Shown in pieces: positions 11,135 through 25,442 of a stretch of 64,000 bases of DNA. The DNA comes from Meandrina meandrites (lineage: Eukaryota > Cnidaria > Anthozoa > Scleractinia > Meandrinidae): NCBI GenBank assembly GCA_963693305.1, contig OY855908.1:21072493-21136492 (forward strand), written 5' to 3'. How positions within the stretch are numbered: position 1 is the first letter of the stretch; the number at the start of each line of letters is the position of its first letter. The notes under the pieces are model-generated. The model had not been told where the DNA came from and did not search any database. It saw only the letters and a program-made list of their open reading frames with translations. A program made the position numbers and the translations under genes.

Positions 11135-14100
11135 TTTTTTTTAAATTGGGCTCTCTTGGTGAAAATCGCTGCAAATGCGCTGCCCGAGCTGAGTACATGC
11201 CAAAATGAATTTTCCAGGCCGAGTCTGAAATTTTATTGAAATTGGGCTCTCTTTGTGAAAATCGCTGCAAATGCGCTGCCCGAGCTGAGAACATGCCAAA
11301 ATGAATTTTCCAGGCCGAAACTGAAATTTTTTTGAAATTCGGCTCTCTTGGTGAAAATCGCTGCAAATGCGCTGCCCGAGCTGAGTACATGCCAAAATGA
11401 ATTTTCCAGGCCGAGTCTGAAATTTTATTGAAATTGGGCTCTCTTTGTTAAAATCGCTGCAAATGCGCTGCCCGAGCTGAGAACATGCCAAAATGAATTT
11501 TCCAGGCCGAATCTGAAATTTTTTTGAATTTCGGCTCTCTTGGTGAAAATCGCTGCAAATGCGCTGCCCGAGCTGAGAACATGCCATAATGAATTTTCCA
11601 GGCCGAATCTGAAATTTTTTTGAAATTGGGCTCTCTTGGTGAAAATCGCTGCAAATGCGCTGCCCGAGCTGAGTACATGCCAAAATGAATTTTCCAGGTC
11701 GAGTCTGAAATTTTATTGATATTGGGCTCTCTTTGTGAAAATCGCTGCAAATGCGCTGCCCGAGCTGAGAACATGCCAAAACGAATTTTCCAGGCCGAAT
11801 CTGAAATTTTTTTGAAATTGGGCTCTCTTGGTGAAAATCGCTGCAAATGCGCTGCCCGAGCTGAGTACATGCCAAAATGAATTTTCCAGGCCGAGTCTGA
11901 AATTTTATTGAAATTGGGCTCTCTTTGTGAAAATCGCTGCAAATGCGCTGCCCGAGCTGAGAACATGCCAAAATGAATTTTCCAGGCCGAATCTGAAATT
12001 TTTTATAAATTCGGCTCTCTTGGTGAAAATCGCTGCAAATGCGCTGCCCGAGCTGAGTACATGCCAAAATGAATTTTCCAGGCCGAATCTGAAATTTTTT
12101 TGAAATTGGGCTCTCTTGGTGAAAATCGCTGCAAATGCGCTGCCCGAGGTGAGAACATGCCAAAATGAATTTTCCAGGCCGAATCTGAAATTTTTTATAA
12201 ATTCGGCTCTCTTGGTGAAAATCGCTGCAAATGCGCTGCCCGAGCTGAGTACATGCCAAAATGAATTTTCCAGGCCGAATCTGAAATTTTTTTGAAATTG
12301 GGCTCTCTCGGTTAAAATCGCTGCAAATGCGCTGCCCGAGCTGAGAACATGCCAAAATGAATTTTCCAGGCCGAGTCTGAAATTTTATTGAAATTGGGCT
12401 CTCTTTGTGAAAATCGCTGCAAATGCGCTGCCCGAGCTGAGAACATGCCAAAATGAATTTTCCAGGCCGAAACTGAAATTTTTTTGAAATTCGGCTCTCT
12501 TGGTGAAAATCGCTGCAAATGCGCTGCCCGAGCTGAGTACATGCCAAAATGAATTTTCCAGGCCGAATCTGAAATTTTTTTGAAATTGGGCTCTCTTGGT
12601 GAAAATCGCTGCAAATGCGCTGCCCGAGCTGAGAACATGCCAAAATGAATTTTCCAGGCCGAATCTGAAATTTTTTTGAAATTGGGCTCTCTTGGTGAAA
12701 ATCGCTGCAAATGCGCTGCCCGAGCTGAGTACATGCCAAAATGAATTTTCCAGGCCGAGTCTGAAATTTTATTGAAATTGGGCTCTCTTTGTGAAAATCG
12801 CTGCAAATGCGCTGCCCGAGCTGAGAACATGCCAAAATGAATTTTCCAGGCCGAATCTGAAATTTTTTTGAATTTCGGCTCTCTTGGTGAAAATCGCTGC
12901 AAATGCGCTGCCCGAGCTGAGAACATGCCATAATGAATTTTCCAGGCCGAATCTGAAATTTTTTTGAAATTGGGCTCTCTTGGTGAAAATCGCTGCAAAT
13001 GCGCTGCCCGAGCTGAGAACATGCCAAAATGAATTTTCCAGGCCGAATCTGAAATTTTTTGGAAATTGGGCTCTGTTGGTGAAAATCGCAGCAAATGCGC
13101 TGCCCGAGCTGAGAACATGCCAAAATGAATTTTCCAGGCCGAATCTGAAATTTTTTTGAAATTCGGCTCTGTTGGTGAAAATCGCTACAAATGCGCTGCC
13201 CGAGCTGAGAACATGCCAAAATGAATTTTCCATGCCGAATCTGAAATTTTTTATAAATTCGGCTCTCTTGGTGAAAATCGCTGCAAATGCGCTGCCCGAG
13301 CTGAGAACATGCCAAAATGAATTTTCCAGGCCGAATCTGAAATTTTTTGGAAATTGGGCTCTGTTGGTGAAAATCGCAGCAAATGCGCTGCCCGAGCTGA
13401 GAACATGCCAAAATGAATTTTCCAGGCCGAATCTGAAATTTTTTTGAAATTCGGCTCTGTTGGTGAAAATCGCTACAAATGCGCTGCCCGAGCTGAGAAC
13501 ATGCCAAAATGAATTTTCCATGCCGAATCTGAAATTTTTTATAAATTCGGCTCTCTTGGTGAAAATCGCTGCAAATGCGCTGCCCGAGCTGAGAACATGC
13601 CAAAATGAATTTTCCAGGCCGAATCTGAAATTTTTTATAATTTCGGCTCTCTTGGTGAAAATCGCTGCAAATGCGCTGCCCGAGCTGAGAACATGCCAAA
13701 ATGAATTTTCCAGGCCGAATCTGAAATTTTTTTGAAATTCGGCTCTGTTGGTGAAAATCGCTACAAATGCGCTGCCCGAGCTGAGAACATGCCAAAATGA
13801 ATTTTCCATGCCGAATCTGAAATTTTTTATAAATTCGGCTCTCTTGGTGAAAATCGCTGCAAATGCGCTGCCCGAGCTGAGAACATGCCAAAATGAATTT
13901 TCCAGGCCGAATCTGAAATTTTTTATAATTTCGGCTCTCTTGGTCAAAATCGCTGCAAATGCGCTGCCCGAGCTGAGTACATGCCAAAATGAATTTTCCA
14001 GGCCGAATCTGAAATTTTTTTGAAATTGGGCTCTCTTGGTGAAAATCGCTGCAAATGCGCTGCCCGAGGTGAGAACATGCCAAAATGAATTTTCCAGGCC

Positions 14101-14676
14101 GAATCTGAAATTTTTTATAAATTCGGCTCTCTTGGTGAAAATCGCTGCAAATGCGCTGCCCGAGCTGAGTACATGCCAAAATGAATTTTCCAGGCCGAAT
14201 CTGAAATTTTTTTGAAATTGGGCTCTCTTGGTGAAAATCGCTGCAAATGCGCTGCCCGAGCTGAGAACATGCCAAAATGAATTTTCCAGGCCGAGTCTGA
14301 AATTTTATTGAAATTGGGCTCTCTTTGTGAAAATCGCTGCAAATGCGCTGCCCGAGCTGAGAACATGCCAAAATGAATTTTCCAGGCCGAAACTGAAATT
14401 TTTTTGAAATTCGGCTCTCTTGGTGAAAATCGCTGCAAATGCGCTGCCCGAGCTGAGTACATGCCAAAATGAATTTTCCAGGCCGAATCTGAAATTTTTT
14501 TGAAATTGGGCTCTCTTGGTGAAAATCGCTGCAAATGCGCTGCCCGAGCTGAGAACATGCCAAAATGAATTTTCCAGGCCGAGTCTGAAATTTTATTGAA
14601 ATTGGGCTCTCTTTGTGAAAATCGCTGCAAATGCGCTGCCCGAGCTGAGAACATGCCAAAATGAATTTTCAGGGCC
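11135..14676 (+). repeat. Superblock copy 2
   Basis: Bounded by the F marker (T run at 11135-11142) and the CAGGGCC tag at 14670-14676. The start lies exactly 94 monomers (9024 bp) after copy 1. It carries private changes not seen in the other copies: TTTGTTAAAATC near 11448, TTGATATTGGG near 11717, CTCGGTTAAAA near 12308 in place of CTTGGTTAAAA, and TTGGTCAAAAT near 13943. It also has two successive B/CGCTAC segments around 13.05-13.48 kb and an extra CGCTAC repeat near 13.76 kb. The order of variants otherwise follows copy 1. Confidence 0.8.
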
Positions 14677-15742
14677 GAATCTGAAATTTTTTTGAAATTG
14701 GGCTCTCTTGGTGAAAATCGCTGCAAATGCGCTGCCCGAGCTGAGAACATGCCAAAATGAATTTTCCAGGCCGAGTCTGAAATTTTATTGAAATTGGGCT
14801 CTCTTTGTGAAAATCGCTGCAAATGCGCTGCCCGAGCTGAGAACATGCCAAAATGAATTTTCCAGGCCGAAACTGAAATTTTTTTGAAATTCGGCTCTCT
14901 TTTTGAAAATCGCTGCAAATGCGCTGCCCGAGCTGAGAACATGCCAAAATGAATTTTCCAGGCCGAATCTGAAATTTTTTTGAAATTGGGCTCTCTTGGT
15001 GAAAATCGCTGCAAATGCGCTGCCCGAGCTGAGAACATGCCAAAATGAATTTTCCAGGCCGAATCTGAAATTTTTTTGAAATTGGGCTCTCTTGGTGAAA
15101 ATCGCTGCAAATGCGCTGCCCGAGCTGAGAACATGCCAAAATGAATTTTTCATGCCGAATCTGAAATTTTTTATAAATTCGGCTCTCTTGGTGAAAATCG
15201 CTGCAAATGCGCTGCCCGAGCTGAGAACATGCCAAAATGAATTTTCCAGGCCGAATCTGAAATTTTTTGGAAATTGGGCTCTGTTGGTGAAAATCGCAGC
15301 AAATGCGCTGCCCGAGCTGAGAACATGCCAAAATGAATTTTCCAGGCCGAATCTGAAATTTTTTTGTAATTCGGCTCTGTTGGTGAAAATCGCTACAAAT
15401 GCGCTGCCCGAGCTGAGAACATGCCAAAATGAATTTTCCATGCCGAATCTGAAATTTTTTATAAATTCGGCTCTCTTGGTGAAAATCGCTGCAAATGCGC
15501 TGCCCGAGCTGAGAACATGCCAAAATGAATTTTCCAGGCCGAATCTGAAATTTTTTATAAATTCGGCTCTCTTGGTGAAAATCGCTGCCAATGCGCTGCC
15601 CGAGCTGAGTACATGCCAAAATGAATTTTCCAGGCCGAATCTGAAATTTTTTTGAAATTGGGCTCTCTTGGTGAAAATCGCTGCAAATGCGCTGCCCGAG
15701 GTGAGAACATGCCAAAATGAATTTTCCAGGCCGAATCTGAAA
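14670..15742 (+). repeat. Block X copy 3
   Basis: Same order as the other block X copies, with CTCTTTTTG at 14897, 58 monomers after copy 2. It has the TTTTTCATGCC form (C to T) seen in copies 4 and 5 and near 26.19 and 27.24 kb. That groups these copies as a younger subfamily relative to copies 1 and 2. A private TTTTTGTAATTCGG change occurs near 15367. The GAGTAC tag after CTCTTTTTG is GAGAAC here. Confidence 0.78.
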
Positions 15743-16126
15743 TTTTTTATAAATTCGGCTCTCTTGGTGAAAATCGCTGCAAATGCGCTGCCCGAGCTGA
15801 GTACATGCCAAAATGAATTTTCCAGGCCGAATCTGAAATTTTTTTGAAATTGGGCTCTCTTGGTGAAAATCGCTGCAAATGCGCTGCCCGAGCTGAGAAC
15901 ATGCCAAAATGAATTTTCCAGGCCGAGTCTGAAATTTTATTGAAATTGGGCTCTCTTTGTGAAAATCGCTGCAAATGCGCTGCCCGAGCTGAGAACATGC
16001 CAAAATGAATTTTCCAGGCCGAAACTGAAATTTTTTTGAAATTGGGCTCTCTTGGTGAAAATCGCTGCAAATGCGCTGCCCGAGCTGAGAACATGCCAAA
16101 ATGAATTTTCCAGGCCGAATCTGAAA

Positions 16127-19100
16127 TTTTTTTTAAATTGGGCTCTCTTGGTGAAAATCGCTGCAAATGCGCTGCCCGAGCTGAGTACATGCCAAAATGA
16201 ATTTTCCAGGCCGAGTCTGAAATTTTATTGAAATTGGGCTCTCTTTGTGAAAATCGCTGCAAATGCGCTGCCCGAGCTGAGAACATGCCAAAATGAATTT
16301 TCCAGGCCGAAACTGAAATTTTTTTGAAATTCGGCTCTCTTGGTGAAAATCGCTGCAAATGCGCTGCCCGAGCTGAGAACATGCCATAATGAATTTTCCA
16401 GGCCGAATCTGAAATTTTTTTGAAATTGGGCTCTCTTGGTGAAAATCGCTGCAAATGCGCTGCCCGAGCTGAGTACATGCCAAAATGAATTTTCCAGGTC
16501 GAGTCTGAAATTTTATTGAAATTGGGCTCTCTTTGTGAAAATCGCTGCAAATGCGCTGCCCGAGCTGAGAACATGCCAAAACGAATTTTCCAGGCCGAAT
16601 CTGAAATTTTTTTGAAATTGGGCTCTCTTGGTGAAAATCGCTGCAAATGCGCTGCCCGAGCTGAGTACATGCCAAAATGAATTTTCCAGGCCGAGTCTGA
16701 AATTTTATTGAAATTGGGCTCTCTTTGTGAAAATCGCTGCAAATGCGCTGCCCGAGCTGAGAACATGCCAAAATGAATTTTCCAGGCCGAATCTGAAATT
16801 TTTTATAAATTCGGCTCTCTTGGTGAAAATCGCTGCAAATGCGCTGCCCGAGCTGAGTACATGCCAAAATGAATTTTCCAGGCCGAATCTGAAATTTTTT
16901 TGAAATTGGGCTCTCTTGGTGAAAATCGCTGCAAATGCGCTGCCCGAGGTGAGAACATGCCAAAATGAATTTTCCAGGCCGAATCTGAAATTTTTTATAA
17001 ATTCGGCTCTCTTGGTGAAAATCGCTGCAAATGCGCTGCCCGAGCTGAGTACATGCCAAAATGAATTTTCCAGGCCGAATCTGAAATTTTTTTGAAATTG
17101 GGCTCTCTTGGTTAAAATCGCTGCAAATGCGCTGCCCGAGCTGAGAACATGCCAAAATGAATTTTCCAGGCCGAGTCTGAAATTTTATTGAAATTGGGCT
17201 CTCTTTGTGAAAATCGCTGCAAATGCGCTGCCCGAGCTGAGAACATGCCAAAATGAATTTTCCAGGCCGAAACTGAAATTTTTTTGAAATTCGGCTCTCT
17301 TGGTGAAAATCGCTGCAAATGCGCTGCCCGAGCTGAGTACATGCCAAAATGAATTTTCCAGGCCGAATCTGAAATTTTTTTGAAATTGGGCTCTCTTGGT
17401 GAAAATCGCTGCAAATGCGCTGCCCGAGCTGAGAACATGCCAAAATGAATTTTCCAGGCCGAATCTGAAATTTTTTTGAAATTGGGCTCTCTTGGTGAAA
17501 ATCGCTGCAAATGCGCTGCCCGAGCTGAGTACATGCCAAAATGAATTTTCCAGGCCGAGTCTGAAATTTTATTGAAATTGGGCTCTCTTTGTGAAAATCG
17601 CTGCAAATGCGCTGCCCGAGCTGAGAACATGCCAAAATGAATTTTCCAGGCCGAAACTGAAATTTTTTTGAAATTCGGCTCTCTTGGTGAAAATCGCTGC
17701 AAATGCGCTGCCCGAGCTGAGTACATGCCAAAATGAATTTTCCAGGCCGAGTCTGAAATTTTATTGAAATTGGGCTCTCTTTGTGAAAATCGCTGCAAAT
17801 GCGCTGCCCGAGCTGAGAACATGCCAAAATGAATTTTCCAGGCCGAATCTGAAATTTTTTTGAATTTCGGCTCTCTTGGTGAAAATCGCTGCAAATGCGC
17901 TGCCCGAGCTGAGAACATGCCATAATGAATTTTCCAGGCCGAATCTGAAATTTTTTTGAAATTGGGCTCTCTTGGTGAAAATCGCTGCAAATGCGCTGCC
18001 CGAGCTGAGTACATGCCAAAATGAATTTTCCAGGTCGAGTCTGAAATTTTATTGAAATTGGGCTCTCTTTGTGAAAATCGCTGCAAATGCGCTGCCCGAG
18101 CTGAGAACATGCCAAAACGAATTTTCCAGGCCGAATCTGAAATTTTTTTGAAATTGGGCTCTCTTGGTGAAAATCGCTGCAAATGCGCTGCCCGAGCTGA
18201 GTACATGCCAAAATGAATTTTCCAGGCCGAGTCTGAAATTTTATTGAAATTGGGCTCTCTTTGTGAAAATCGCTGCAAATGCGCTGCCCGAGCTGAGAAC
18301 ATGCCAAAATGAATTTTCCAGGCCGAATCTGAAATTTTTTATAAATTCGGCTCTCTTGGTGAAAATCGCTGCAAATGCGCTGCCCGAGCTGAGTACATGC
18401 CAAAATGAATTTTCCAGGCCGAATCTGAAATTTTTTTGAAATTGGGCTCTCTTGGTGAAAATCGCTGCAAATGCGCTGCCCGAGGTGAGAACATGCCAAA
18501 ATGAATTTTCCAGGCCGAATCTGAAATTTTTTATAAATTCGGCTCTCTTGGTGAAAATCGCTGCAAATGCGCTGCCCGAGCTGAGTACATGCCAAAATGA
18601 ATTTTCCAGGCCGAATCTGAAATTTTTTTGAAATTGGGCTCTCTTGGTTAAAATCGCTGCAAATGCGCTGCCCGAGCTGAGAACATGCCAAAATGAATTT
18701 TCCAGGCCGAGTCTGAAATTTTATTGAAATTGGGCTCTCTTTGTGAAAATCGCTGCAAATGCGCTGCCCGAGCTGAGAACATGCCAAAATGAATTTTCCA
18801 GGCCGAAACTGAAATTTTTTTGAAATTCGGCTCTCTTGGTGAAAATCGCTGCAAATGCGCTGCCCGAGCTGAGTACATGCCAAAATGAATTTTCCAGGCC
18901 GAATCTGAAATTTTTTTGAAATTGGGCTCTCTTGGTGAAAATCGCTGCAAATGCGCTGCCCGAGCTGAGAACATGCCAAAATGAATTTTCCAGGCCGAAT
19001 CTGAAATTTTTTTGAAATTGGGCTCTCTTGGTGAAAATCGCTGCAAATGCGCTGCCCGAGCTGAGTACATGCCAAAATGAATTTTCCAGGCCGAGTCTGA

Positions 19101-21108
19101 AATTTTATTGAAATTGGGCTCTCTTTGTGAAAATCGCTGCAAATGCGCTGCCCGAGCTGAGAACATGCCAAAATGAATTTTCCAGGCCGAAACTGAAATT
19201 TTTTTGAAATTCGGCTCTCTTGGTGAAAATCGCTGCAAATGCGCTGCCCGAGCTGAGTACATGCCAAAATGAATTTTCCAGGCCGAGTCTGAAATTTTAT
19301 TGAAATTGGGCTCTCTTTGTGAAAATCGCTGCAAATGCGCTGCCCGAGCTGAGAACATGCCAAAATGAATTTTCCAGGCCGAATCTGAAATTTTTTTGAA
19401 TTTCGGCTCTCTTGGTGAAAATCGCTGCAAATGCGCTGCCCGAGCTGAGAACATGCCATAATGAATTTTCCAGGCCGAATCTGAAATTTTTTTGAAATTG
19501 GGCTCTCTTGGTGAAAATCGCTGCAAATGCGCTGCCCGAGCTGAGAACATGCCAAAATGAATTTTCCAGGCCGAATCTGAAATTTTTTGGAAATTGGGCT
19601 CTGTTGGTGAAAATCGCAGCAAATGCGCTGCCCGAGCTGAGAACATGCCAAAATGAATTTTCCAGGCCGAATCTGAAATTTTTTTGAAATTCGGCTCTGT
19701 TGGTGAAAATCGCTACAAATGCGCTGCCCGAGCTGAGAACATGCCAAAATGAATTTTCCATGCCGAATCTGAAATTTTTTATAAATTCGGCTCTCTTGGT
19801 GAAAATCGCTGCAAATGCGCTGCCCGAGCTGAGAACATGCCAAAATGAATTTTCCAGGCCGAATCTGAAATTTTTTGGAAATTGGGCTCTGTTGGTGAAA
19901 ATCGCAGCAAATGCGCTGCCCGAGCTGAGAACATGCCAAAATGAATTTTCCAGGCCGAATCTGAAATTTTTTTGAAATTCGGCTCTGTTGGTGAAAATCG
20001 CTACAAATGCGCTGCCCGAGCTGAGAACATGCCAAAATGAATTTTCCATGCCGAATCTGAAATTTTTTATAAATTCGGCTCTCTTGGTGAAAATCGCTGC
20101 AAATGCGCTGCCCGAGCTGAGAACATGCCAAAATGAATTTTCCAGGCCGAATCTGAAATTTTTTTGAAATTCGGCTCTGTTGGTGAAAATCGCTACAAAT
20201 GCGCTGCCCGAGCTGAGAACATGCCAAAATGAATTTTCCATGCCGAATCTGAAATTTTTTATAAATTCGGCTCTCTTGGTGAAAATCGCTGCAAATGCGC
20301 TGCCCGAGCTGAGAACATGCCAAAATGAATTTTCCAGGCCGAATCTGAAATTTTTTATAATTTCGGCTCTCTTGGTGAAAATCGCTGCAAATGCGCTGCC
20401 CGAGCTGAGTACATGCCAAAATGAATTTTCCAGGCCGAATCTGAAATTTTTTTGAAATTGGGCTCTCTTGGTGAAAATCGCTGCAAATGCGCTGCCCGAG
20501 GTGAGAACATGCCAAAATGAATTTTCCAGGCCGAATCTGAAATTTTTTATAAATTCGGCTCTCTTGGTGAAAATCGCTGCAAATGCGCTGGCCGAGCTGA
20601 GTACATGCCAAAATGAATTTTCCAGGCCGAATCTGAAATTTTTTTGAAATTGGGCTCTCTTGGTGAAAATCGCTGCAAATGCGCTGCCCGAGCTGAGAAC
20701 ATGCCAAAATGAATTTTCCAGGCCGAGTCTGAAATTTTATTGAAATTGGGCTCTCTTTGTGAAAATCGCTGCAAATGCGCTGCCCGAGCTGAGAACATGC
20801 CAAAATGAATTTTCCAGGCCGAAACTGAAATTTTTTTGAAATTCGGCTCTCTTGGTGAAAATCGCTGCAAATGCGCTGCCCGAGCTGAGTACATGCCAAA
20901 ATGAATTTTCCAGGCCGAATCTGAAATTTTTTTGAAATTGGGCTCTCTTGGTGAAAATCGCTGCAAATGCGCTGCCCGAGCTGAGAACATGCCAAAATGA
21001 ATTTTCCAGGCCGAGTCTGAAATTTTATTGAAATTGGGCTCTCTTTGTGAAAATCGCTGCAAATGCGCTGCCCGAGCTGAGAACATGCCAAAATGAATTT
21101 TCAGGGCC
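16127..21108 (+). repeat. Superblock copy 3 (contains a tandem 16-mer duplication)
   Basis: Bounded by the F marker (T run at 16127-16134) and CAGGGCC at 21102-21108. It starts 52 monomers (4992 bp) after copy 2. It is about 1.4 kb longer than the other copies because an internal 16-monomer segment is present twice. A rare GCTGGCCGAG change near 20590 is shared only with copy 4 near 62735. That makes copies 3 and 4 the closest pair even though they are the farthest apart in this half of the comparison. Confidence 0.82.
16330..19500 (+). repeat. Tandem 16-monomer (1536-bp) HOR duplication
   Basis: The tag CCATAATG recurs at 16383, 17919 and 19455, spaced 1536 bp each time. CAGGTC recurs at 16495 and 18031, and the rare GGTTAAAATCG tag at about 17111 and 18647. 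The monomer order between tags matches over two periods plus about one extra monomer. Superblock copies 1, 2 and 4 carry only one such period, so this is a recent tandem duplication by unequal exchange. The outer limits are estimates to within about one monomer. Confidence 0.82.
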
Positions 21109-22174
21109 GAATCTGAAATTTTTTTGAAATTGGGCTCTCTTGGTGAAAATCGCTGCAAATGCGCTGCCCGAGCTGAGAACATGCCAAAATGAATTTTCCA
21201 GGCCGAGTCTGAAATTTTATTGAAATTGGGCTCTCTTTGTGAAAATCGCTGCAAATGCGCTGCCCGAGCTGAGAACATGCCAAAATGAATTTTCCAGGCC
21301 GAAACTGAAATTTTTTTGAAATTCGGCTCTCTTTTTGAAAATCGCTGCAAATGCGCTGCCCGAGCTGAGTACATGCCAAAATGAATTTTCCAGGCCGAAT
21401 CTGAAATTTTTTTGAAATTGGGCTCTCTTGGTGAAAATCGCTGCAAATGCGCTGCCCGAGCTGAGAACATGCCAAAATGAATTTTCCAGGCCGAATCTGA
21501 AATTTTTTTGAAATTGGGCTCTCTTGGTGAAAATCGCTGCAAATGCGCTGCCCGAGCTGAGAACATGCCAAAATGAATTTTTCATGCCGAATCTGAAATT
21601 TTTTATAAATTCGGCTCTCTTGGTGAAAATCGCTGCAAATGCGCTGCCCGAGCTGAGAACATGCCAAAATGAATTTTCCAGGCCGAATCTGAAATTTTTT
21701 GGAAATTGGGCTCTGTTGGTGAAAATCGCAGCAAATGCGCTGCCCGAGCTGAGAACATGCCAAAATGAATTTTCCAGGCCGAATCTGAAATTTTTTTGAA
21801 ATTCGGCTCTGTTGGTGAAAATCGCTACAAATGCGCTGCCCGAGCTGAGAACATGCCAAAATGAATTTTCCATGCCGAATCTGAAATTTTTTATAAATTC
21901 GGCTCTCTTGGTGAAAATCGCTGCAAATGCGCTGCCCGAGCTGAGAACATGCCAAAATGAATTTTCCAGGCCGAATCTGAAATTTTTTATAAATTCGGCT
22001 CTCTTGGTGAAAATCGCTGCCAATGCGCTGCCCGAGCTGAGTACATGCCAAAATGAATTTTCCAGGCCGAATCTGAAATTTTTTTGAAATTGGGCTCTCT
22101 TGGTGAAAATCGCTGCAAATGCGCTGCCCGAGGTGAGAACATGCCAAAATGAATTTTCCAGGCCGAATCTGAAA
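21102..22174 (+). repeat. Block X copy 4
   Basis: Begins at CAGGGCC (21102-21108), with CTCTTTTTG at 21329, 67 monomers after copy 3. It carries TTTTTCATGCC, then A, B with CGCAGC, C with CGCTAC, A, A with CGCTGCCAAT, and CGAGGTGAG in order. Copy 5 matches it at an offset of 42,145 bp up to the window end. Confidence 0.78.
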
Positions 22175-25100
22175 TTTTTTATAAATTCGGCTCTCTTGGT
22201 GAAAATCGCTGCAAATGCGCTGCCCGAGCTGAGTACATGCCAAAATGAATTTTCCAGGCCGAATCTGAAATTTTTTTGAAATTGGGCTCTCTTGGTGAAA
22301 ATCGCTGCAAATGCGCTGCCCGAGCTGAGAACATGCCAAAATGAATTTTCCAGGCCGAGTCTGAAATTTTATTGAAATTGGGCTCTCTTTGTGAAAATCG
22401 CTGCAAATGCGCTGCCCGAGCTGAGAACATGCCAAAATGAATTTTCCAGGCCGAAACTGAAATTTTTTTGAAATTCGGCTCTCTTGGTGAAAATCGCTGC
22501 AAATGCGCTGCCCGAGCTGAGTACATGCCAAAATGAATTTTCCAGGCCGAATCTGAAATTTTTTTGAAATTGGGCTCTCTTGGTGAAAATCGCTGCAAAT
22601 GCGCTGCCCGAGCTGAGAACATGCCAAAATGAATTTTCCAGGCCGAGTCTGAAATTTTATTGAAATTGGGCTCTCTTTGTGAAAATCGCTGCAAATGCGC
22701 TGCCCGAGCTGAGAACATGCCAAAATGAATTTTCAGGGCCGAATCTGAAATTTTTTTGAAATTGGGCTCTCTTGGTGAAAATCGCTGCAAATGCGCTGCC
22801 CGAGCTGAGAACATGCCAAAATGAATTTTCCAGGCCGAATCTGAAATTTTTTTGAAATTGGGCTCTCTTGGTGAAAATCGCTGCAAATGCGCTGCCCGAG
22901 CTGAGTACATGCCAAAATGAATTTTCCAGGCCGAGTCTGAAATTTTATTGAAATTGGGCTCTCTTTGTGAAAATCGCTGCAAATGCGCTGCCCGAGCTGA
23001 GAACATGCCAAAATGAATTTTCCAGGCCGAAACTGAAATTTTTTTGAAATTCGGCTCTCTTGGTGAAAATCGCTGCAAATGCGCTGCCCGAGCTGAGTAC
23101 ATGCCAAAATGAATTTTCCAGGCCGAGTCTGAAATTTTATTGAAATTGGGCTCTCTTTGTGAAAATCGCTGCAAATGCGCTGCCCGAGCTGAGAACATGC
23201 CAAAATGAATTTTCCAGGCCGAAACTGAAATTTTTTTGAAATTCGGCTCTCTTGGTGAAAATCGCTGCAAATGCGCTGCCCGAGCTGAGTACATGCCAAA
23301 ATGAATTTTCCAGGCCGAATCTGAAATTTTTTTGAAATTGGGCTCTCTTGGTGAAAATCGCTGCAAATGCGCTGCCCGAGCTGAGAACATGCCAAAATGA
23401 ATTTTCCAGGCCGAATCTGAAATTTTTTTGAAATTGGGCTCTCTTGGTGAAAATCGCTGCAAATGCGCTGCCCGAGCTGAGTACATGCCAAAATGAATTT
23501 TCCAGGCCGAGTCTGAAATTTTATTGAAATTGGGCTCTCTTTGTGAAAATCGCTGCAAATGCGCTGCCCGAGCTGAGAACATGCCAAAATGAATTTTCCA
23601 GGCCGAAACTGAAATTTTTTTGAAATTCGGCTCTCTTGGTGAAAATCGCTGCAAATGCGCTGCCCGAGCTGAGTACATGCCAAAATGAATTTTCCAGGTC
23701 GAGTCTGAAATTTTATTGAAATTGGGCTCTCTTTGTGAAAATCGCTGCAAATGCGCTGCCCGAGCTGAGAACATGCCAAAACGAATTTTCCAGGCCGAAT
23801 CTGAAATTTTTTTGAAATTGGGCTCTCTTGGTGAAAATCGCTGCAAATGCGCTGCCCGAGCTGAGAACATGCCATAATGAATTTTCCAGGCCGAATCTGA
23901 AATTTTTTTGAAATTGGGCTCTCTTGGTGAAAATCGCTGCAAATGCGCTGCCCGAGCTGAGTACATGCCAAAATGAATTTTCCAGGTCGAGTCTGAAATT
24001 TTATTGAAATTGGGCTCTCTTTGTGAAAATCGCTGCAAATGCGCTGCCCGAGCTGAGAACATGCCAAAACGAATTTTCCAGGCCGAATCTGAAATTTTTT
24101 TGAAATTGGGCTCTCTTGGTGAAAATCGCTGCAAATGCGCTGCCCGAGCTGAGTACATGCCAAAATGAATTTTCCAGGCCGAGTCTGAAATTTTATTGAA
24201 ATTGGGCTCTCTTTGTGAAAATCGCTGCAAATGCGCTGCCCGAGCTGAGAACATGCCAAAATGAATTTTCCAGGCCGAATCTGAAATTTTTTATAAATTC
24301 GGCTCTCTTGGTGAAAATCGCTGCAAATGCGCTGCCCGAGCTGAGTACATGCCAAAATGAATTTTCCAGGCCGAATCTGAAATTTTTTTGAAATTGGGCT
24401 CTCTTGGTGAAAATCGCTGCAAATGCGCTGCCCGAGGTGAGAACATGCCAAAATGAATTTTCCAGGCCGAATCTGAAATTTTTTATAAATTCGGCTCTCT
24501 TGGTGAAAATCGCTGCAAATGCGCTGCCCGAGCTGAGTACATGCCAAAATGAATTTTCCAGGCCGAATCTGAAATTTTTTTGAAATTGGGCTCTCTTGGT
24601 GAAAATCGCTGCAAATGCGCTGCCCGAGCTGAGAACATGCCAAAATGAATTTTCCAGGCCGAGTCTGAAATTTTATTGAAATTGGGCTCTCTTGGTGAAA
24701 ATCGCTGCAAATGCGCTGCCCGAGCTGAGAACATGCCAAAATGAATTTTCCAGGCCGAGTCTGAAATTTTATTGAAATTGGGCTCTCTTTGTGAAAATCG
24801 CTGCAAATGCGCTGCCCGAGCTGAGAACATGCCATAATGAATTTTCCAGGCCGAATCTGAAATTTTTTTGAAATTGGGCTCTCTTGGTGAAAATCGCTGC
24901 AAATGCGCTGCCCGAGCTGAGTACATGCCAAAATGAATTTTCCAGGTCGAGTCTGAAATTTTATTGAAATTGGGCTCTCTTTGTGAAAATCGCTGCAAAT
25001 GCGCTGCCCGAGCTGAGAACATGCCAAAACGAATTTTCCAGGCCGAATCTGAAATTTTTTTGAAATTGGGCTCTCTTGGTGAAAATCGCTGCAAATGCGC

Positions 25101-25442
25101 TGCCCGAGCTGAGTACATGCCAAAATGAATTTTCCAGGTCGAGTCTGAAATTTTATTGAAATTGGGCTCTCTTTGTGAAAATCGCTGCAAATGCGCTGCC
25201 CGAGCTGAGAACATGCCAAAATGAATTTTCCAGGCCGAATCTGAAATTTTTTATAAATTCGGCTCTCTTGGTGAAAATCGCTGCAAATGCGCTGCCCGAG
25301 CTGAGTACATGCCAAAATGAATTTTCCAGGCCGAATCTGAAATTTTTTTGAAATTGGGCTCTCTTGGTGAAAATCGCTGCAAATGCGCTGCCCGAGGTGA
25401 GAACATGCCAAAATGAATTTTCCAGGCCGAATCTGAAATTTT

